DNA of 64,000 nucleotides from Apostichopus japonicus (taxonomy: Eukaryota; Echinodermata; Holothuroidea; Aspidochirotida; Stichopodidae). Position 1 is the stretch's first letter, and every line of letters begins with the position of its first letter. Shown one piece after another: positions 12,715-32,287 of the stretch. A model generated the notes under the pieces. The model saw only the letters and a program-made list of their open reading frames with translations. It was not told the origin of the DNA and did not search any database. The position numbers and the translations under genes are program-made. The stretch is taken from assembly GCF_037975245.1 (NCBI RefSeq), contig NC_092579.1, positions 15,448,178 through 15,512,177 on the forward strand, in the 5' to 3' direction.

Positions 12715-12945
12715 TATATTATGCTTATAGACTGAGCCATTAGCAGCGTAGGGTGGTACAGTATTTTATACTGTAGCATTCCACCCTGCTCATAATATGT
12801 TTATAGACTGAGCCATTAGCAGGGTATGGTGGTACAGTATTTTATACTGTAGCATTCCACCCTGCTCATAATATGCTTATAGACTGAGCCATTAGCAGGG
12901 TAGGATGGTACAGTGATTTATACTGTAGCATTCCACCCTGCTCAT
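12715..12945. repeat. 76-bp tandem repeat x 3, each unit a hairpin
   Basis: Units are phased at 12725, 12801 and 12877 (TTATAGACTGAGCCATTAGC). Within each unit AGCAGGGTAGGRTGGTACAG is followed by an imperfect inverted copy ending TACTGTAGCATTCCACCCTG, giving a stem of about 22 bp around a TATTTTA loop. Units differ at only a few positions. Confidence 0.88.
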
Positions 12946-14540
12946 ATTAAAAATCGTTTCTCTATCAAACGCAACATTAGTGTTCTCATACTTTGACAAC
13001 ATATTAGGAAAAATATTGATCATTTTTTAAGGTAACTTCTTTGGGCCACCAGACAATCCTTTTAACCAATAGCAAATATTGCACATTAAGACATGGTCAC
13101 AAAACTAATTGTATCACACTGTATATGTTTGTATACCTAACCAGCTAGTTAAAATTAAAATTAAAACAAGTTTATGAACTTCCGTCATTTTATCCACTAC
13201 ATGAACAGAAATCGTGCAAAAGAAAAGAAAGAGTATTTCTTAGGGTACAGTAACTAATTTATGATACCAGCAATATTTTAAGATACTGTAACATGCAAGA
13301 ATGCTTCATTTTCTAAGTGCCTGATTTTTTACAAAGACAATTTAAGTTTCAACAACGCTGGAAGTATATATATTTATATATCTGTATACTGACAAATATG
13401 GCAAACTTGATAACAATGCTAAAACAAAAGAACTGTAAGTCATCATTTTCCATGAACTCTAGTTAACTTTATACATCATAGAAATGGAGTATTATATTGC
13501 ATTCAAAATATAAAAAAAAATTAAATAAACATGACACCATCATCATAGAGTGATTTAAAAACACAGTTATTGTCGCCTGGAACCTAGATTTCTCATTATC
13601 ATTAGCAAAGCACTAATGGCATGTATGTAAATTAGCAATCTTCATGAAATTTTCAACATTTTTTTTTACCTACAGTGATATTCTTTATTTACATTCATTT
13701 AAACACCCCATCACTTGATCTTTTTTCCACCTAATTATGATAAACTGCTGGATTTTGTGGAAAATACAGAATGTACATCCAATCATGTAAAAAAAAAGGT
13801 CATGTACATTCTGAAAGTGCCTTTCCAATTGTAATGTACAATACCTATTAAAATGCTATCCATTTATAAAGCAAAAAGACCATTTTATTTTCTGTCTTTT
13901 TTTTGGAGTGGAGGGGATTACAGTGTATCGTGTAGTGAACATTTAGGCCAGGTACACATGATGGTACAGATTACAAAGTTCACAACTTCCTAATTTCTGT
14001 ACTTGTATATCTTGTAGGTCAAATTACTTAAAATGTTAGGTGGAATATCAAGAGAGTTTCTTAGTAAACATCACATTATAGGATACAGTATATAGGATAC
14101 TAAAGTCAACCACAATACCCAATCATGTAACCCTACAGTAGATATCAAGTATTTAACAGATATATGTAAGTATATATCAAAGATGTGTTGGTGATACTCT
14201 GTATGTACAGTACAGTACAGTACATACAGTCTTGTGTACTAGATACTAGATAGGTAATTAAACTAGATTCTTTCTCCCACTGTGGAGACAACTATTACTG
14301 GGTACATGTCTTTAATATTCAATCATCATGAGGTAAATTTTCAATGGTCATCTGATCGTCCCAGACGACCAGATTTCTGTTCGGACAATTAAAGTCAGCG
14401 TCTCAGATTTCTGGAGGGAAACTATAGTAGCTGTTTACATCCAATTCAAATTGCAATTTGAAACAAAATACCCCAAAATAGGTAAACGATATAAATTGGT
14501 ATCTGACCCTCCATCACTTTGGGAATACTGATATGTGTAC
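12946..14540. other. Intergenic, no gene seen
   Basis: AT-rich noncoding sequence with many TACAGTA/TACTGTA words, including an uninterrupted GTACA series near 14206-14225. Confidence 0.5.
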
Positions 14541-14548
14541 AAGTAAGT

Positions 14549-14590
14549 GGGCCTGACGTTTGGATTCTAGCAGGATCTTCTTCAGAGCCC
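14549..14590 (-). other. Hammerhead-ribozyme-like motif, mutated core
   Basis: On the minus strand CTGAAGA is followed by AGATCCTGCTAGAATC and then CAAACGTC. The layout equals the motif at 35270 except that the essential GAAA reads CAAA here, so it should be inactive. The shared downstream AGGCC(C/A)ACTTACT shows common descent of the two copies. Probably part of a Penelope-like element relic. Confidence 0.5.
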
Positions 14591-14599
14591 GAATGACAA

Positions 14600-16814
14600 G
14601 TAACAGAAACTACAAGGGACAAAATACAAGCACAGAATACAGATAGGTTAATGAGCAGGGTGAACGCAAAAGAGATAGATGTAACAGAATTAGTTGACAT
14701 TAGTCACCCCCCCCCTTCCATCCCTCCATCTCCCCTTCTTCCCCCTCTGTCACCCCTCTTCTCCTAGCTCTCTTCCACCTCTTTTCTCCACACTTCCTGT
14801 CTTTGTCTTTCTGCAGCTTATTCCCTACCCTCTCCCCTCAATTTTCTCTTTGTCCCTCTACAGTTATCTCCTACCTCTTTTCTTCCCCCTGTTGGTTTCT
14901 TGATAACTAATGAGCTCTTAAATCTTTCCCTTTTATGTCAACCCTGCTCATTGAGTTGTTTAGACTGCTGGCAGCGCTACGTAGTTACAGTATATTGTAC
15001 ACATTTATATTTCATTAAAACTGCGTTTTAAAGATTTTGACAAGTCTGCATGCAGCAAGCTCCTACAAATTATTTAGTGTTACCTGTAGATGTTTGATGT
15101 TTTGCACGGTGAGTACTGTACGTCGACTGTTAAAATGATCTTTCTCAAAGTATTGACCTTAAATAACCTTTGACCACCACAGAAATCCGAAGGCTGCTTT
15201 TACTCATAGGTGGATCCACATACCATGTATCACATTCATCCAAGCTTTACTTTTGGAGTAAAATTGTGTTCTACAGACTTTGACCTTTGATGATATAATA
15301 GCAACAAAAGTTACTTAAGATTATCTTAATAAGATTCCCCCCACCCCCCCCCTTTTTTCTGGTCTTTATTAACATTAAAGTTGCAGGTCATTCTCCGCAA
15401 GAAAGAAACGTGCTAAAAATAAACCCATTCTACCGATATGATTAAAATTCGTAATAGCAGAATTTATCTCAAACTCCACTGACAGTATATATATTATAAG
15501 TTACAACTCTGCAGTGAAAGCCATCCTGAGCATGGTTATATCACATTTCATTATTTACGTAGAAGTAACTTTCTTTCTCTAAAATCAGCATTATATATAT
15601 AGGTAAAATGATTTCCACCCAGAGCTCTATAAAGCCAAGTATTTATAGAAACAAGGAAATACATTTGCCAGTGTGAACTTACAAATGATATACTCTTTGA
15701 ATAGCGGATGCCTAAAAATCAACACTGGGGTAAAATATTGCATGGGTTTGTTTTTGAACATGACAGGATGTTGATACTTTAACATAGAGACGTGTAAATG
15801 GAACGACAACGAAATGAACAGTTGGCCATATACTAGCTGAATATTAAATGAGCACACTCTAACCATATATACAGCCCAACCTAGGCTTATACTGTACAAA
15901 CACACACACGATGTGTGTGCATGTACAGCACTGTGTATCACACTACGTACCAATGATCTCAAGTTCCCAATATGATCACCTGCAATCTCAGTCTAGGAGT
16001 GGATCAATGTGATATGGGTCCAGGCAAAATAAGAAGATAAGAGAAAAATACTATGCCCCTTTCCACCTGTGAGAAGAGCCAGCTCAATGAAAAAAGTGAG
16101 GGGTTTCTAGTTCACTACCCTCCATCCCCCTCCTATGCCAATGTGTAGAGATTTAGCCCTCCCCCCCCCCCACCGCTGAATACAACCAATATCATACCTG
16201 GTTAACACCCCCAAACTGAAGCAAAAAGGATACTAAGAATCAAATTTGAGTCAAAAGCTATGTGGGCTAGTGGACCACCCACCCCCCCTCCCCCATTGCT
16301 TTGAACCCCCAGGCACAATCTGACTGTCCCACTGGTTGGTCAACAACAAAAAGAGATCTAAACACATCCCAAAATTTTTGGATGGCCGATTCTACAGAGA
16401 ATAATCCTGAGAACAGGTAATTACTTACTGTAATATATTTATACTGTCTATTATGATGTTGTCATGGGCTACATAAGTACCCATACCTTACCCAAATACT
16501 ACAGTACTGTAGCCTATGCAACTTTTAAACAGCACTGCAACAACATGGATACTTGTCCACACCCAATCTAGAGTCTACACAAAATACAATCTAACAAAAG
16601 TAAAGAACACCTTAAGAAACCATAAATATATTGTATTCTGAAAGTTCCAAGAATGTTTATGTAATGTACATAGATTGTTTCCATGGTAACAGGAATTCCA
16701 GGTATTAGATTTCTAAATTACAATGTTCTTCTGTTCTAAAGTAAACTTAACTTAAATAAAGCAAATTCAAAACCAGAAGAGCTGGTTGTTATCCTATAGT
16801 TACTGCATAATTAT

Positions 16815-16873
<59 letters not shown>

Positions 16874-18687
16874 TTTCCTCTTCATTTTTTGTCTTTCACT
16901 ACAGTACTGTAGATCTAGGTTACACATTAATCAAGCAGTCATGGAAACCTGCAGGCAAAATGTCTATATGGAGAATGGAAATTGCTATTAAACAGCTCAT
17001 TGCTTCCGTAGAAGGAAGACTGGCAGCTTTTTCTACCTTTGTTATCTTTTTATTTATTTATTCTTTTTCTTAATTTATTTATTTAGTTCAGGTGGGGATG
17101 GGTGCTTGGGTGAGAGGAGGGCATGTTGTGCAGTATAAGAAACACCTAGTAGATGTGAGAGTTGATTTAGATAAATTTTTCAATGCTGTTTGCATAATCA
17201 AATTCCAAATCAAGTTTACAGTAGGTCAGTACCTGAATGTTAGCCAATTGTGAAATATTGAGAATAGAATCAAACTTCATGTTTACTAACTACTGTACAG
17301 AGGATTTGTAGCCTTTCACTTGGCTGAAACATCCAGAAATACTGTCTTAATTAGCTTGATCAAGGGTAGTACTATTTAAATACCTTTGAACCATAACTGT
17401 AAATGGTACTTTTAAAGCTCTTTTAAATTGTTTTATTTTACTTCTAATGGTGATACCATGCATGTAGAACATTATGATATGTACAAAAACTTTGCCGACG
17501 AAGAAATACATTATGTGCACTTTTTTGGGACACACAGAAATTCAATTTGCATATGGAATTTACCAAACAAATATTAATAATGTCAAAAGACACCCAGATC
17601 CGATATCACAACTTTCTTACATTTCTGTTAATTATGAAGGTTAATTGTAATTAGAAAACATGACTCTAAATTCCAACTGCTATTGTTTTGTCAATTAACT
17701 CAACTTAAAACCAACCAAATTCCATACTTCCTACTCTAATTCACGAGGATTAGTTACATCATTATTAACTAACAACTTTAAACTACTAGTGATATTGGTT
17801 GTGAATGACATGCTCTGTACTACTTTGAGTTTTATAGGTTTCTTATGCACAAAAAGTGCTATTTATCTTCGTACTTGTATAGCAATTTACCCATCATGCA
17901 TAGCGTTTTGTGAAGCGATACGAGATCATTAATTGCCTGAATGACATACAATCTACAGTAACTCAGGTTGCTTTATTGTACAGTACAGTAGGTTAACATA
18001 ACCTGCAACCTTCACATCTAGTCAGCTTCAAACATGTCTGTAACCTACTTAAAGTTGCCAGAAACTATTTAGGAGCGGGGTCACAAAAAATAAAGGAGAA
18101 AAAGTGAAGAAAGAAAGACAAAATTGCCATTCTTTGTGGGAAATGAGCTGAAAAATCTTGGAACATAAAAATAACTTATTATAACACCAATTTTGCAAAG
18201 TTCTAAGTACCCTTAATCATAACAAAAAATGTCATAGAGGAATGGGATCTACCTCCTCCCCTAGGTCATAGCATTTACCACTGGAGGGTTGCTAAGGTGA
18301 TAAAGGTTGAAATTAGGGTCACCAAGCAATATGTTTTAGAATACCAGGGCCCTACGACAATAAGTGAAAATTGCTTTTGTGAATATCTACCAGGTAAGAG
18401 TACGTTGCATGCTATTGTAGAAATAACAATTGCTTTACCCCCCCCCCTTCCCCCCCTTTTGTCTGCTTCTCCTTATAATACTTTTTGTGGGCACCATTAA
18501 TGTCTGAAGGTAGACTTATACAGTACATATGGAAAATTTATGGACCAGAATCAATCCTTATTCTGGAATCATCTCATAATGGTGGCAGTCTTTCAAAATA
18601 CTGTTATGCTAGAGGCAAAAATATATAGCCTTCATTGTATCTATGAGATATACAGCCTTCATTTTATGGATGAGATGTTAAGTATTA
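14600..18687. other. Intergenic, no gene seen
   Basis: About 4 kb without a recognisable exon. A pyrimidine-rich tract occupies 14705-14890 and C-runs occur near 15340, 16160 and 16290. An AT microsatellite is listed separately. Confidence 0.5.
16807..16871. repeat. AT dinucleotide microsatellite
   Basis: An almost pure alternating AT tract of about 65 bp with one AAAT interruption. The open frame read through it (isoleucine/tyrosine repeats) is an artefact. Confidence 0.95.
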
Positions 18688-18695
18688 TACTGTAC

Positions 18696-19084
18696 CAAGG
18701 GCGTAGACACCGGCGGGGCTGGGGGGGGGGGGGGGGGGGGGCGCCAGCCCCCCCAGTGAAAAATATGGTGGGGCGGAAGTATCATTCTACCCCCCCCGCT
18801 TCGCAAGTCAGAAAACCCCTTTTTCATTTCCAAATGAGAAAAAAATCGCATTTGGAGCACCAAATTGCATTTAAGGCCAGGTGAAGATGCAAAATTATTT
18901 ACAAAATGGAGTGGGTGTTGAAGTGTGCTATATTGCACCAAATTGCATCTGAGGCCACCTGGAAATGCAAAAAAATTCCCAAAGGGGAGGAGGACACCCC
19001 CTCCCCTTAGACCCCTCCCCCAGGCCAGCCATCAGTCTTCAGCCCCCCCCCCCCCCCACTCAAAAGTACCTTCCTACGCCATTG
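18696..19084 (+). mobile_element. hAT-type MITE, family 1, copy A (389 bp)
   Basis: Ends are CAAGGGCGTAG and, in reverse complement, CAATGGCGTAG. The element is flanked by a perfect 8-bp target duplication TACTGTAC (18688-18695 and 19085-19092), the size expected for hAT transposons. The interior has a long G-run, the segment GTGAAAAATATGG, two tandem-like blocks containing CCAAATTGCATYTRAGGCCA, and the C/G-rich block CCCCTCCCCTTAGACCCCTC. No coding capacity. Confidence 0.9.
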
Positions 19085-19092
19085 TACTGTAC

Positions 19093-19542
19093 AGTAGATG
19101 TCTGTTGAGTTTGTCAATTGAAAATATATTGAACAGAATTCAATAAGATGATCCACATCTTCACTATTCGCAAGACTGCATAGATAATCAGGACTGCTTA
19201 TAATTACGGGGCATGCTTAAGTAGTCCGTTTAGACAAAAAAAGGTCTAAATTTTGGTTTTTGGTCTCCCTATGATTATCAATAATTACTGCATCTTGTAA
19301 AACAAATCATCTCTTCCATCAAATATTTATTTTAAGATCGGTTTTATATTTTTAAACGTTTGACCACTGACATGGGGTATAAAATATTATCTTTTCATGA
19401 TTAATTCTGAAGACATAAAATGTAACCATAATGCAATATTGTCAGTAACCTATCTATCTGATGGTAGTCAACAGCAAAAATGAACTTTTGGGAAAATTGG
19501 CCCTGTTTGCTCTTTACCAAGCAACTTATCCCATCTGTCTTA
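19093..19542. other. Intergenic, no gene seen
   Basis: Short AT-rich spacer between a MITE and a LINE fragment. It may contain the 3' end of the LINE, which lies on the minus strand. Confidence 0.4.
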
Positions 19543-20285
19543 ATCTTGCCTAGAGGCAAATAAGGCCACCACAGAGCGTCTCCATTTGTCTTGTTCCGCA
19601 GCTGCGTTTCTGGCCTCATTCCAAGATCGCCAACCAGCCCTCTCTCTCTCTTTGTCCACTGTCCTGCGCCATGTTGTTTTGGGTCGCCCTCTCTTTCTCC
19701 TGCCCTCTGGTGCCCAAGTAATGATGATGATGCTGTTTCATTTGAGTTTTGGTGCAATATATGCCCAATGAATTTCCATCTTCTTTTCTTAATTTTGATG
19801 CTTAGTGGTCCCATTTTTGCTCTCTTTAGAAGTTCCTTTGTGCTGACCCGTTCTTGCCATCTTATCGGTAGCACTCTCCTGAGGCATTTGTTATGAAAGA
19901 TATTGCTTTCTTTTCATCCCCCTATTAATTTTCCAGGTCTCGCATCCATATAGTAGGACAGGTATTACCAGTGTTTTGTATAGCCTTATTTTTGTTCTTC
20001 TACAGATGCTTTTGGAGACTCAAATCTTTTGTAGACGTATTAATGCACCCCTGGCTTTCCCAATTCTGTTGGCAATGTCTCTCATTCAGCCACCATCTTT
20101 TGTCATTGTCGCACTCAAGTATTAAAATCTGTCCACCTCTTGTAACTCTTCCTGACCAATATAAATACGTTCCTGGTTCCTAGTGTTTATACGCATCACT
20201 TTGGTCTTCTGTTTATTAATGTCAAGACCCACTCTGCTTGCCTCACCAAGCAACTGCACACACAATAATTCATCACCACAGGTCT
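19543..20285 (-). pseudogene. Degenerate non-LTR retrotransposon, reverse transcriptase C-terminus
   Basis: Translated on the minus strand with several frame changes, this segment gives the usual tail of a LINE polymerase: KTEVMRINT, then YGCETW (about 19910-19950), IRWQERVSTKELLKRAKMGP, a KKRRWKFIGHIL stretch corresponding to the RRWRWIGHVLR block of this group, GRPKTTWRRTVD, and finally DKWRRSVVALFASRQD followed by a stop near 19543. The pattern is that of the thumb and C-terminal region; the catalytic YxDD region is not present. Frameshifts and stops show that it is dead and 5'-truncated. The clade cannot be fixed from this part. Confidence 0.85.
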
Positions 20286-20555
20286 CAGGCATTCTTCACA
20301 CATTGAAAGTGCAAAGATCCTGAACGCATCCACATTAGAAAACTGGTGTTGAATCAAATTCGATTGAAAACGCATTACACATGTGAGAAAACTTCACAAT
20401 GATTGTTTACAAATCAATAGATCTAAGCACATTATAATATTATGCAGCACTTGCCTATATACACGCATCTGCTATGAATACAAAATTGACAAGGGCAAGT
20501 AATCTAAGACCTCCGGTTGCATGATCACATGAGCATTCACACAGAAGCTGGTCAC
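20286..20555. other. Spacer upstream of LINE fragment
   Basis: AT-rich sequence that may contain further decayed LINE DNA, as the preceding coding match fades gradually. Nothing else is seen. Confidence 0.3.
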
Positions 20556-20645
20556 TTCGCCCAACTGCCATTTCGACCAACCTTACCATTTCGAACAACC
20601 AGCATGGTCATTTCGCCGAACCCTCCTGGTTATTTTGACCAACAT
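20556..20645. repeat. Short degenerate tandem repeat (about 22-bp unit)
   Basis: Four loosely conserved repeats of the type CATTTCGCCCAACTG, CATTTCGACCAACCT, CATTTCGAACAACCA and CATTTCGCCGAACCC. Confidence 0.6.
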
Positions 20646-20929
20646 TGATTAAATATTATTACTTCAATATAACGGACTGGGACTCTTCTATGGGTTTGGT
20701 CAAACATTCGGGAATTGTTAACGTTACGGGATAGGAACAGAATATTAAGGAATCAGGGGTGGGGGGGGGTATAGGTCTTCTTTGTAAGGGGCTTATTATC
20801 ATGCCCATATACTTTATACATGTTATCTTTATTTTTGGTGGGCTTTTTGTACAAGCTACGGCTTCCAAGCCCTTCCACCATTTTCTCTCCGTAATTTACA
20901 TTATTTTTCTTTTATATGATTTATTACTT

Positions 20930-21031
20930 ATTATTTTCTTTGCATGGTATTGTCTTCACTGTCTCATTATTATATAAACATTGTGAGGAAATGGAAAAAT
21001 AAATGAAATGAAAATGAAAATGAAATGAAAC
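20930..21031 (+). repeat. Possible LINE 3' tail with AAATG repeats
   Basis: Sequence ending in GGAAATGGAAAAATAAATG followed by AAATG/AAAATG repeats resembles the microsatellite-like 3' tails of LINEs. No upstream coding sequence was recognised, so this is only a suggestion. Confidence 0.35.
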
Positions 21032-24000
21032 TTGAATTCGTGGTTACAGTCGGTAGAGGTTAGGTTAGGTTTTTATGGAGACCAACCAGAAGTGACCACA
21101 CTAGTCACACTATAATCTTGATCACCACTGTGTGGTCAGGATCTTCCTTGAAAACCAGATGATAATTGCTGATATCACATGGGGAGGATAAAGACTATGT
21201 TTTCCCAACTCTGCAAAACCATGTGAGGTACTTGCCTCCTGTTTCATTGGTGGTGACCAATGACAGTCAATCGCATACTCCAATGCTCTGACAAACGCAC
21301 TTAACGCACTCCGACAAACAGACTTAACTTGTCACTAAAGGCATTACGCAGTCAAGTTTTACAATTACCATGACAAGGATCTAATTTAAATTCATAGTCA
21401 ACTGTAAACATCTTATACATTATGATGCCACTAGACTTATATTGAAAACCCTTTGGAAAATTGGTGACCATCCAAAGGTCTCCATAGGCACTTACTCAGA
21501 GAATTAAGACTTTGATCAAAGAAGGATACAGTTCTAGTCTAGGCCTATGTGTGCAAAGATGTTGACCATTTATTTAAGTCTTGTAACTTGTTAATGGCAA
21601 GATGCCCTAAAAATATATATCAAATATAAATGTTTCCCATGTAAAACATTTGGATACAATTGCTTTAGAAGAGCTCTTTAGATGGCATGCACTTTTCCCA
21701 TTTAACACCAAATTTAACTCCCTACACTACAGCCTCTATGTGTCAGTGTGTGTTCATAATCTTAGTCTTACTTCATAAGCAATTAATACAGTTCAATTTG
21801 TTCATCACTATGCTTTATTTAAACAGGCCTAAGCCAAGTCTAGTAATACGTCAGTCTCTGCGTTGGTCTTAAAACATCTAATATTCTTAGAGAAACGTGT
21901 GCCTTGCCCAGGCCTTATTCTTAAATGGAGCAGGCCTGATCGGTGCAGTAGTCTATGTAATAGTATATATGGCTTAAGTTATCCTAACAGTAACAAGTAA
22001 CAGTTAGACCTAACTGTTGCTTAGGCCTAGGTCGTAACTTGTAGTTTTTGTAGGCCTATCGTAACTAATACGGTTACGTACAGTACTACTGCTAGTACTA
22101 GAGAGTGACATTTGCATTGACTATGTACAGTAAGATAACCTTTTGAAGGGTCCACAGCACGAGATCCTCCCTGATGATGAGCACAATGCTACTATTTTCT
22201 TTGGTATTTCTTCGTGCTTGGTGTTGTATGACAAGAATAACAGAAATGATCATGCTCCCTTTTGAGCCACATGTGCTGGCTATTTATATGATATACGTAA
22301 ATACGTTTTTTAGCCGACGGTGTCGACGTTTGCTGCAGTACAGCGCGTGCACTGTGGCGGGCGGTTCCACAGAAATTGGTAAAATTCTGTGTGGTCCCAG
22401 AAAGGGTATATTCAATGGGAAATGGGAAAGAGGGAGTTTACGGCCCTTTTCTTTTTTTCTCCTTTTTTTTGTGGGGGGGGGGGTAGGTTCTTAAGAGAGT
22501 CAGAGTAAGAAGGATGGAAGGGCGCGTATACCTATGTACCAGCAACAGAAATTTCATTTACTTCAACCCCGGCCCCCCTCCCCAACCATTCAGTATGGAC
22601 GGTGAAAACCAATGTTTGGTACCTTCCTCAAGCTAATAACAAAGCACTTCCCTCGGGGCAATAGGCTTCACAACATATTTAACAGAAACACCGTGAAAGT
22701 CAGCTACAGCTGCACGAAAACTATGCAGTTAACTCGTACATCACCAACCAGACCAGCTATTCGAGACGTATAAATCTTCTGGCAATGCTTTAGGGAAATT
22801 CCCAATTTTATTTACCGCATGTAATACACAATTTCTGTGACGTAATTGCGCGGGACTGTTTCAATTCTAACAACGAATTATGATCGATGCTAGGCTGTTC
22901 GTTTACTCATCGACGCCGTGAACGATGGCATTATATTAATGTGAAATCTAGTCTACTGTAATATCGCTGTTACACTTTTGAATGCATGACACATATCATA
23001 ATTAATGGTGTTCACCAGAATAAGTAGTAAGTAGTCAAGTAACTTAGCTTTAGTAAACCGTATAGCATAGGCCAAATCATAACGTAAAGCACACTACAGT
23101 TAGTCTATATTGACAATGTTACTGATCAGTGATACTGTAGTGTAGCCTAGACCTAGCACCGGGTACTTGTTTGTTGGTTGGCAACAACAAGTTAGGCCTG
23201 GGCCTAGTGGTAAAGCCAGAGAGGGGAAATGGTTGGGCTAGACCGGTCAAAGCTCCCCCACAGACAGTCTTTACAATGAAATGGAGACAGTTTAAAAACA
23301 TGCACAAAAAAAAATTGGGCCTAGGCTAGCCATGATATATGAATTATGATACTTGGAAATGGTGTAGGCTACTTTTTTTTATAGCACAGTGTGATCTATG
23401 TCTCCTGCTAAGCAAGCTTTCATTTTGACTAACCATACGTAGCCTAACCAAGAATGCGATTGTTGTGAGACCTGAACAAGTTAACTTTGACTGAGTGATT
23501 CACGCTGAAGTTCTGAGTCGCATCAAACTTGTTTGTCTTTAATAAAACCAACATCTTGATTGGGGTCAATTAATATAGAGAAAAAAATATCTGCTTGTGT
23601 CAGTGAATGTTTGATATCTTTAATATTAATGGCCCTAATAGACTTCGAGACAATAGTCCCTGGTACTACAGTATGTGTACAGTATTGTGTAGTCAATGAG
23701 CCCCCTAAAACCTGGCCCTAACCTTATCAAAGAATTCTCAAATGGGAGGAGCCCCTTGCCTAAGACACTTTCCAAGGACCCCCTCCCCACCAAATTTTGA
23801 ACTGTATCAATGATCTTGAATAAATACCATTTAATACTACTTAAATGCAAACAAGAAAGTGATTATGTATATATATGTCGTAAACCAACAGCACAAATCA
23901 TAAAAAGAGTGGTGCATTTGCTCATTTTTTTTTATGTACAGTTGTAGACTGAAGTTTTCTCCAGTACTGATATGTATAACCACATCTTGAGAAAAACATC

Positions 24001-24546
24001 GCTTCATCTGTAATTGTCACAATAACTGTATCTGATATAAAATTCTAAGGTCATTAGTAATTGCTAGATTTATTTCTGGGTTTAGGTTGTTCATGATTTG
24101 AGCATGTTACTGTAGTCCCAAATATCATTATTCCTGCAGGGTAACTGAGGTAGAGTTTATATGGTTTTCATGAAAAGTCATATTAATGCAAGCTGCATTA
24201 ATTAACTTACATTGACTCTTTAATTGGGGACCAAAAATCTGGATTAATAGCCCTCTCCGCATAACATAAAAGCTGGCTGACTAGGCGCCTGTCTGGGCCT
24301 AAGAAAGGGAAGTGTAGAGTATCAGGCAATCTGGTTGTAAGCATTTTCCTTGTAACCATTTTACTTCTTGATACAAAATTAAGTGAGAATGATATTAGCC
24401 AAATTAACATATAACCTAATACATTCATTTAATAACCAGTAGGCCAAAGTTACCCTCGACAAACTTGATTGGGTCACAATTAGCAATCATCCCATCAAAA
24501 AAATTCTTTAATTGTTCATTTTTTCTTTAGGTCATCGACAACAGCA
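21032..24546. other. Region upstream of CENPM, no gene seen
   Basis: About 3.5 kb, rich in TAGGCCTA-like words (for example 22020-22070). It may contain the promoter and a noncoding first exon of the CENPM gene, because the ATG lies 16 bp after a splice-acceptor-like TTTTCTTTAG ending at 24530. The promoter position could not be determined. Confidence 0.45.
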
Positions 24547-30934
<6,388 letters not shown>

Positions 30935-31756
30935 AACAAAAGCATTAACTGGAAAATCATCAGCTGGAAAAATCTTCCTCAATTATGATAAAAGTTGTAG
31001 CTAAACTACTTCTACTAGCAGTGGACTCACCTATGATGATAGAATATTACCTTTTTAGTGAAGTATGAAAGGTTTTGTCATGATATTTCTCTGGATGTTG
31101 TGAGCTGAGCAGCTGAAGGAAGTTGTGGTCTTTCTTAAATATGAAGTCTGAGGTCCGTTGAGGCTTCTACCAGTGGAATTACCCACAACCACAATGATCT
31201 AAAGTGGATAATTATTCAGTGACTGGAAAAGTGTTTTAAATGGTTCAGTAATGTTCAGAAATAAGTTTATGTTTTCCATGGACAGCTTTGGAGGGGGTGG
31301 GGGAGGGGCTAATCCATTTTTTTCCCGTATCTCTGAGAATATACACATGAAAATAGCCTGGTTTGACCCCTCAGATAATAATCACATGCCCCACCATTCC
31401 TCGAAGATATTTTGTATTCCTACGTTGAGACTTTGTGCCCGTGTTATTTATCACTACAGAGGGAGGACCCATCACAAATGTAAAACTGTTCTACTAGTCT
31501 AATAGGATATACAAGTACTCCAATAAGACAGCACAATAATCAGCACAAAGTCCTCTGCGAAGTGAGGGCGCCATTTATGAAAAACACAACGTAACTTTAG
31601 GCTATCGTGTTGCAAACACGTATACATCCATAGTGTTCCAAAAAGCAGAAATGATAATTTAAACAGAACTAATCTACCATAGGAACCGATTACCAAATGT
31701 CGTAAAAAAAAATCCCTATTTTGAACCTCAAAGCATCCATCATTTATGGTTTGTTG
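30935..31756. other. CENPM 3' UTR and downstream flank
   Basis: Begins directly after the CENPM stop codon. The 3' UTR must lie here, but no unambiguous polyadenylation signal was assigned. No further gene is evident. Confidence 0.45.
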
Positions 31757-32287
31757 AAAACATCTGTTGTTAGTTGACAAGTTTATTAATACTTGTCGAA
31801 GATTCCCTTAGTTAAGAAGTAAGCAATCAATATCCTAGCTGGGCTTCGGGAGGGTTATGGCACACGGTCACTTTTTTTGCACTTTTCTTATTTCCTTAAA
31901 TATATTACGAATTCAAAAGTAAAATACGATGTTACCTCATCCCATATTTTCACTGGACCCTTTATTTTCCCACCCTCCCCTTGTTGCCTTCTTATCCCTC
32001 CTCCCTTGTCTCTGTTGACAGAAAACATCTGTTGTTATTTGACAATTTTATTATACTTGTCGAATATTCCTGTAGTTAAGAAGTAAGCAATCAATATCCT
32101 AGATGGGCTTCGGGAGGGTTATGGTCCACGTTCACTTTTTTTGCACTTTTGTTATATTTCTTTAAATATATTACGAATTCAAAAGTAAAATGCGATATTT
32201 CTTCATCCCATATTTTCACTGGACCCTATATTTTCTCACCCTCCCCTTGTTGCCTTCTTATCCCTCCTCCATTGTCTCTGTTGACAG
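31757..32287. repeat. Tandem duplication, 265-bp unit x 2
   Basis: Copies start at 31757 and 32022 with AAAACATCTGTTGTTA and each ends at TCTCTGTTGACAG. Shared landmarks include AAGAAGTAAGCAATCAATAT, CTTCGGGAGGGTTATGG and CATATTTTCACTGGACCC. Divergence is a few percent. Confidence 0.92.

Noticed and set aside
14694-14903. Leu/Pro/Ser-rich 69-aa frame
   Set aside because: Translation of a pyrimidine-rich tract.
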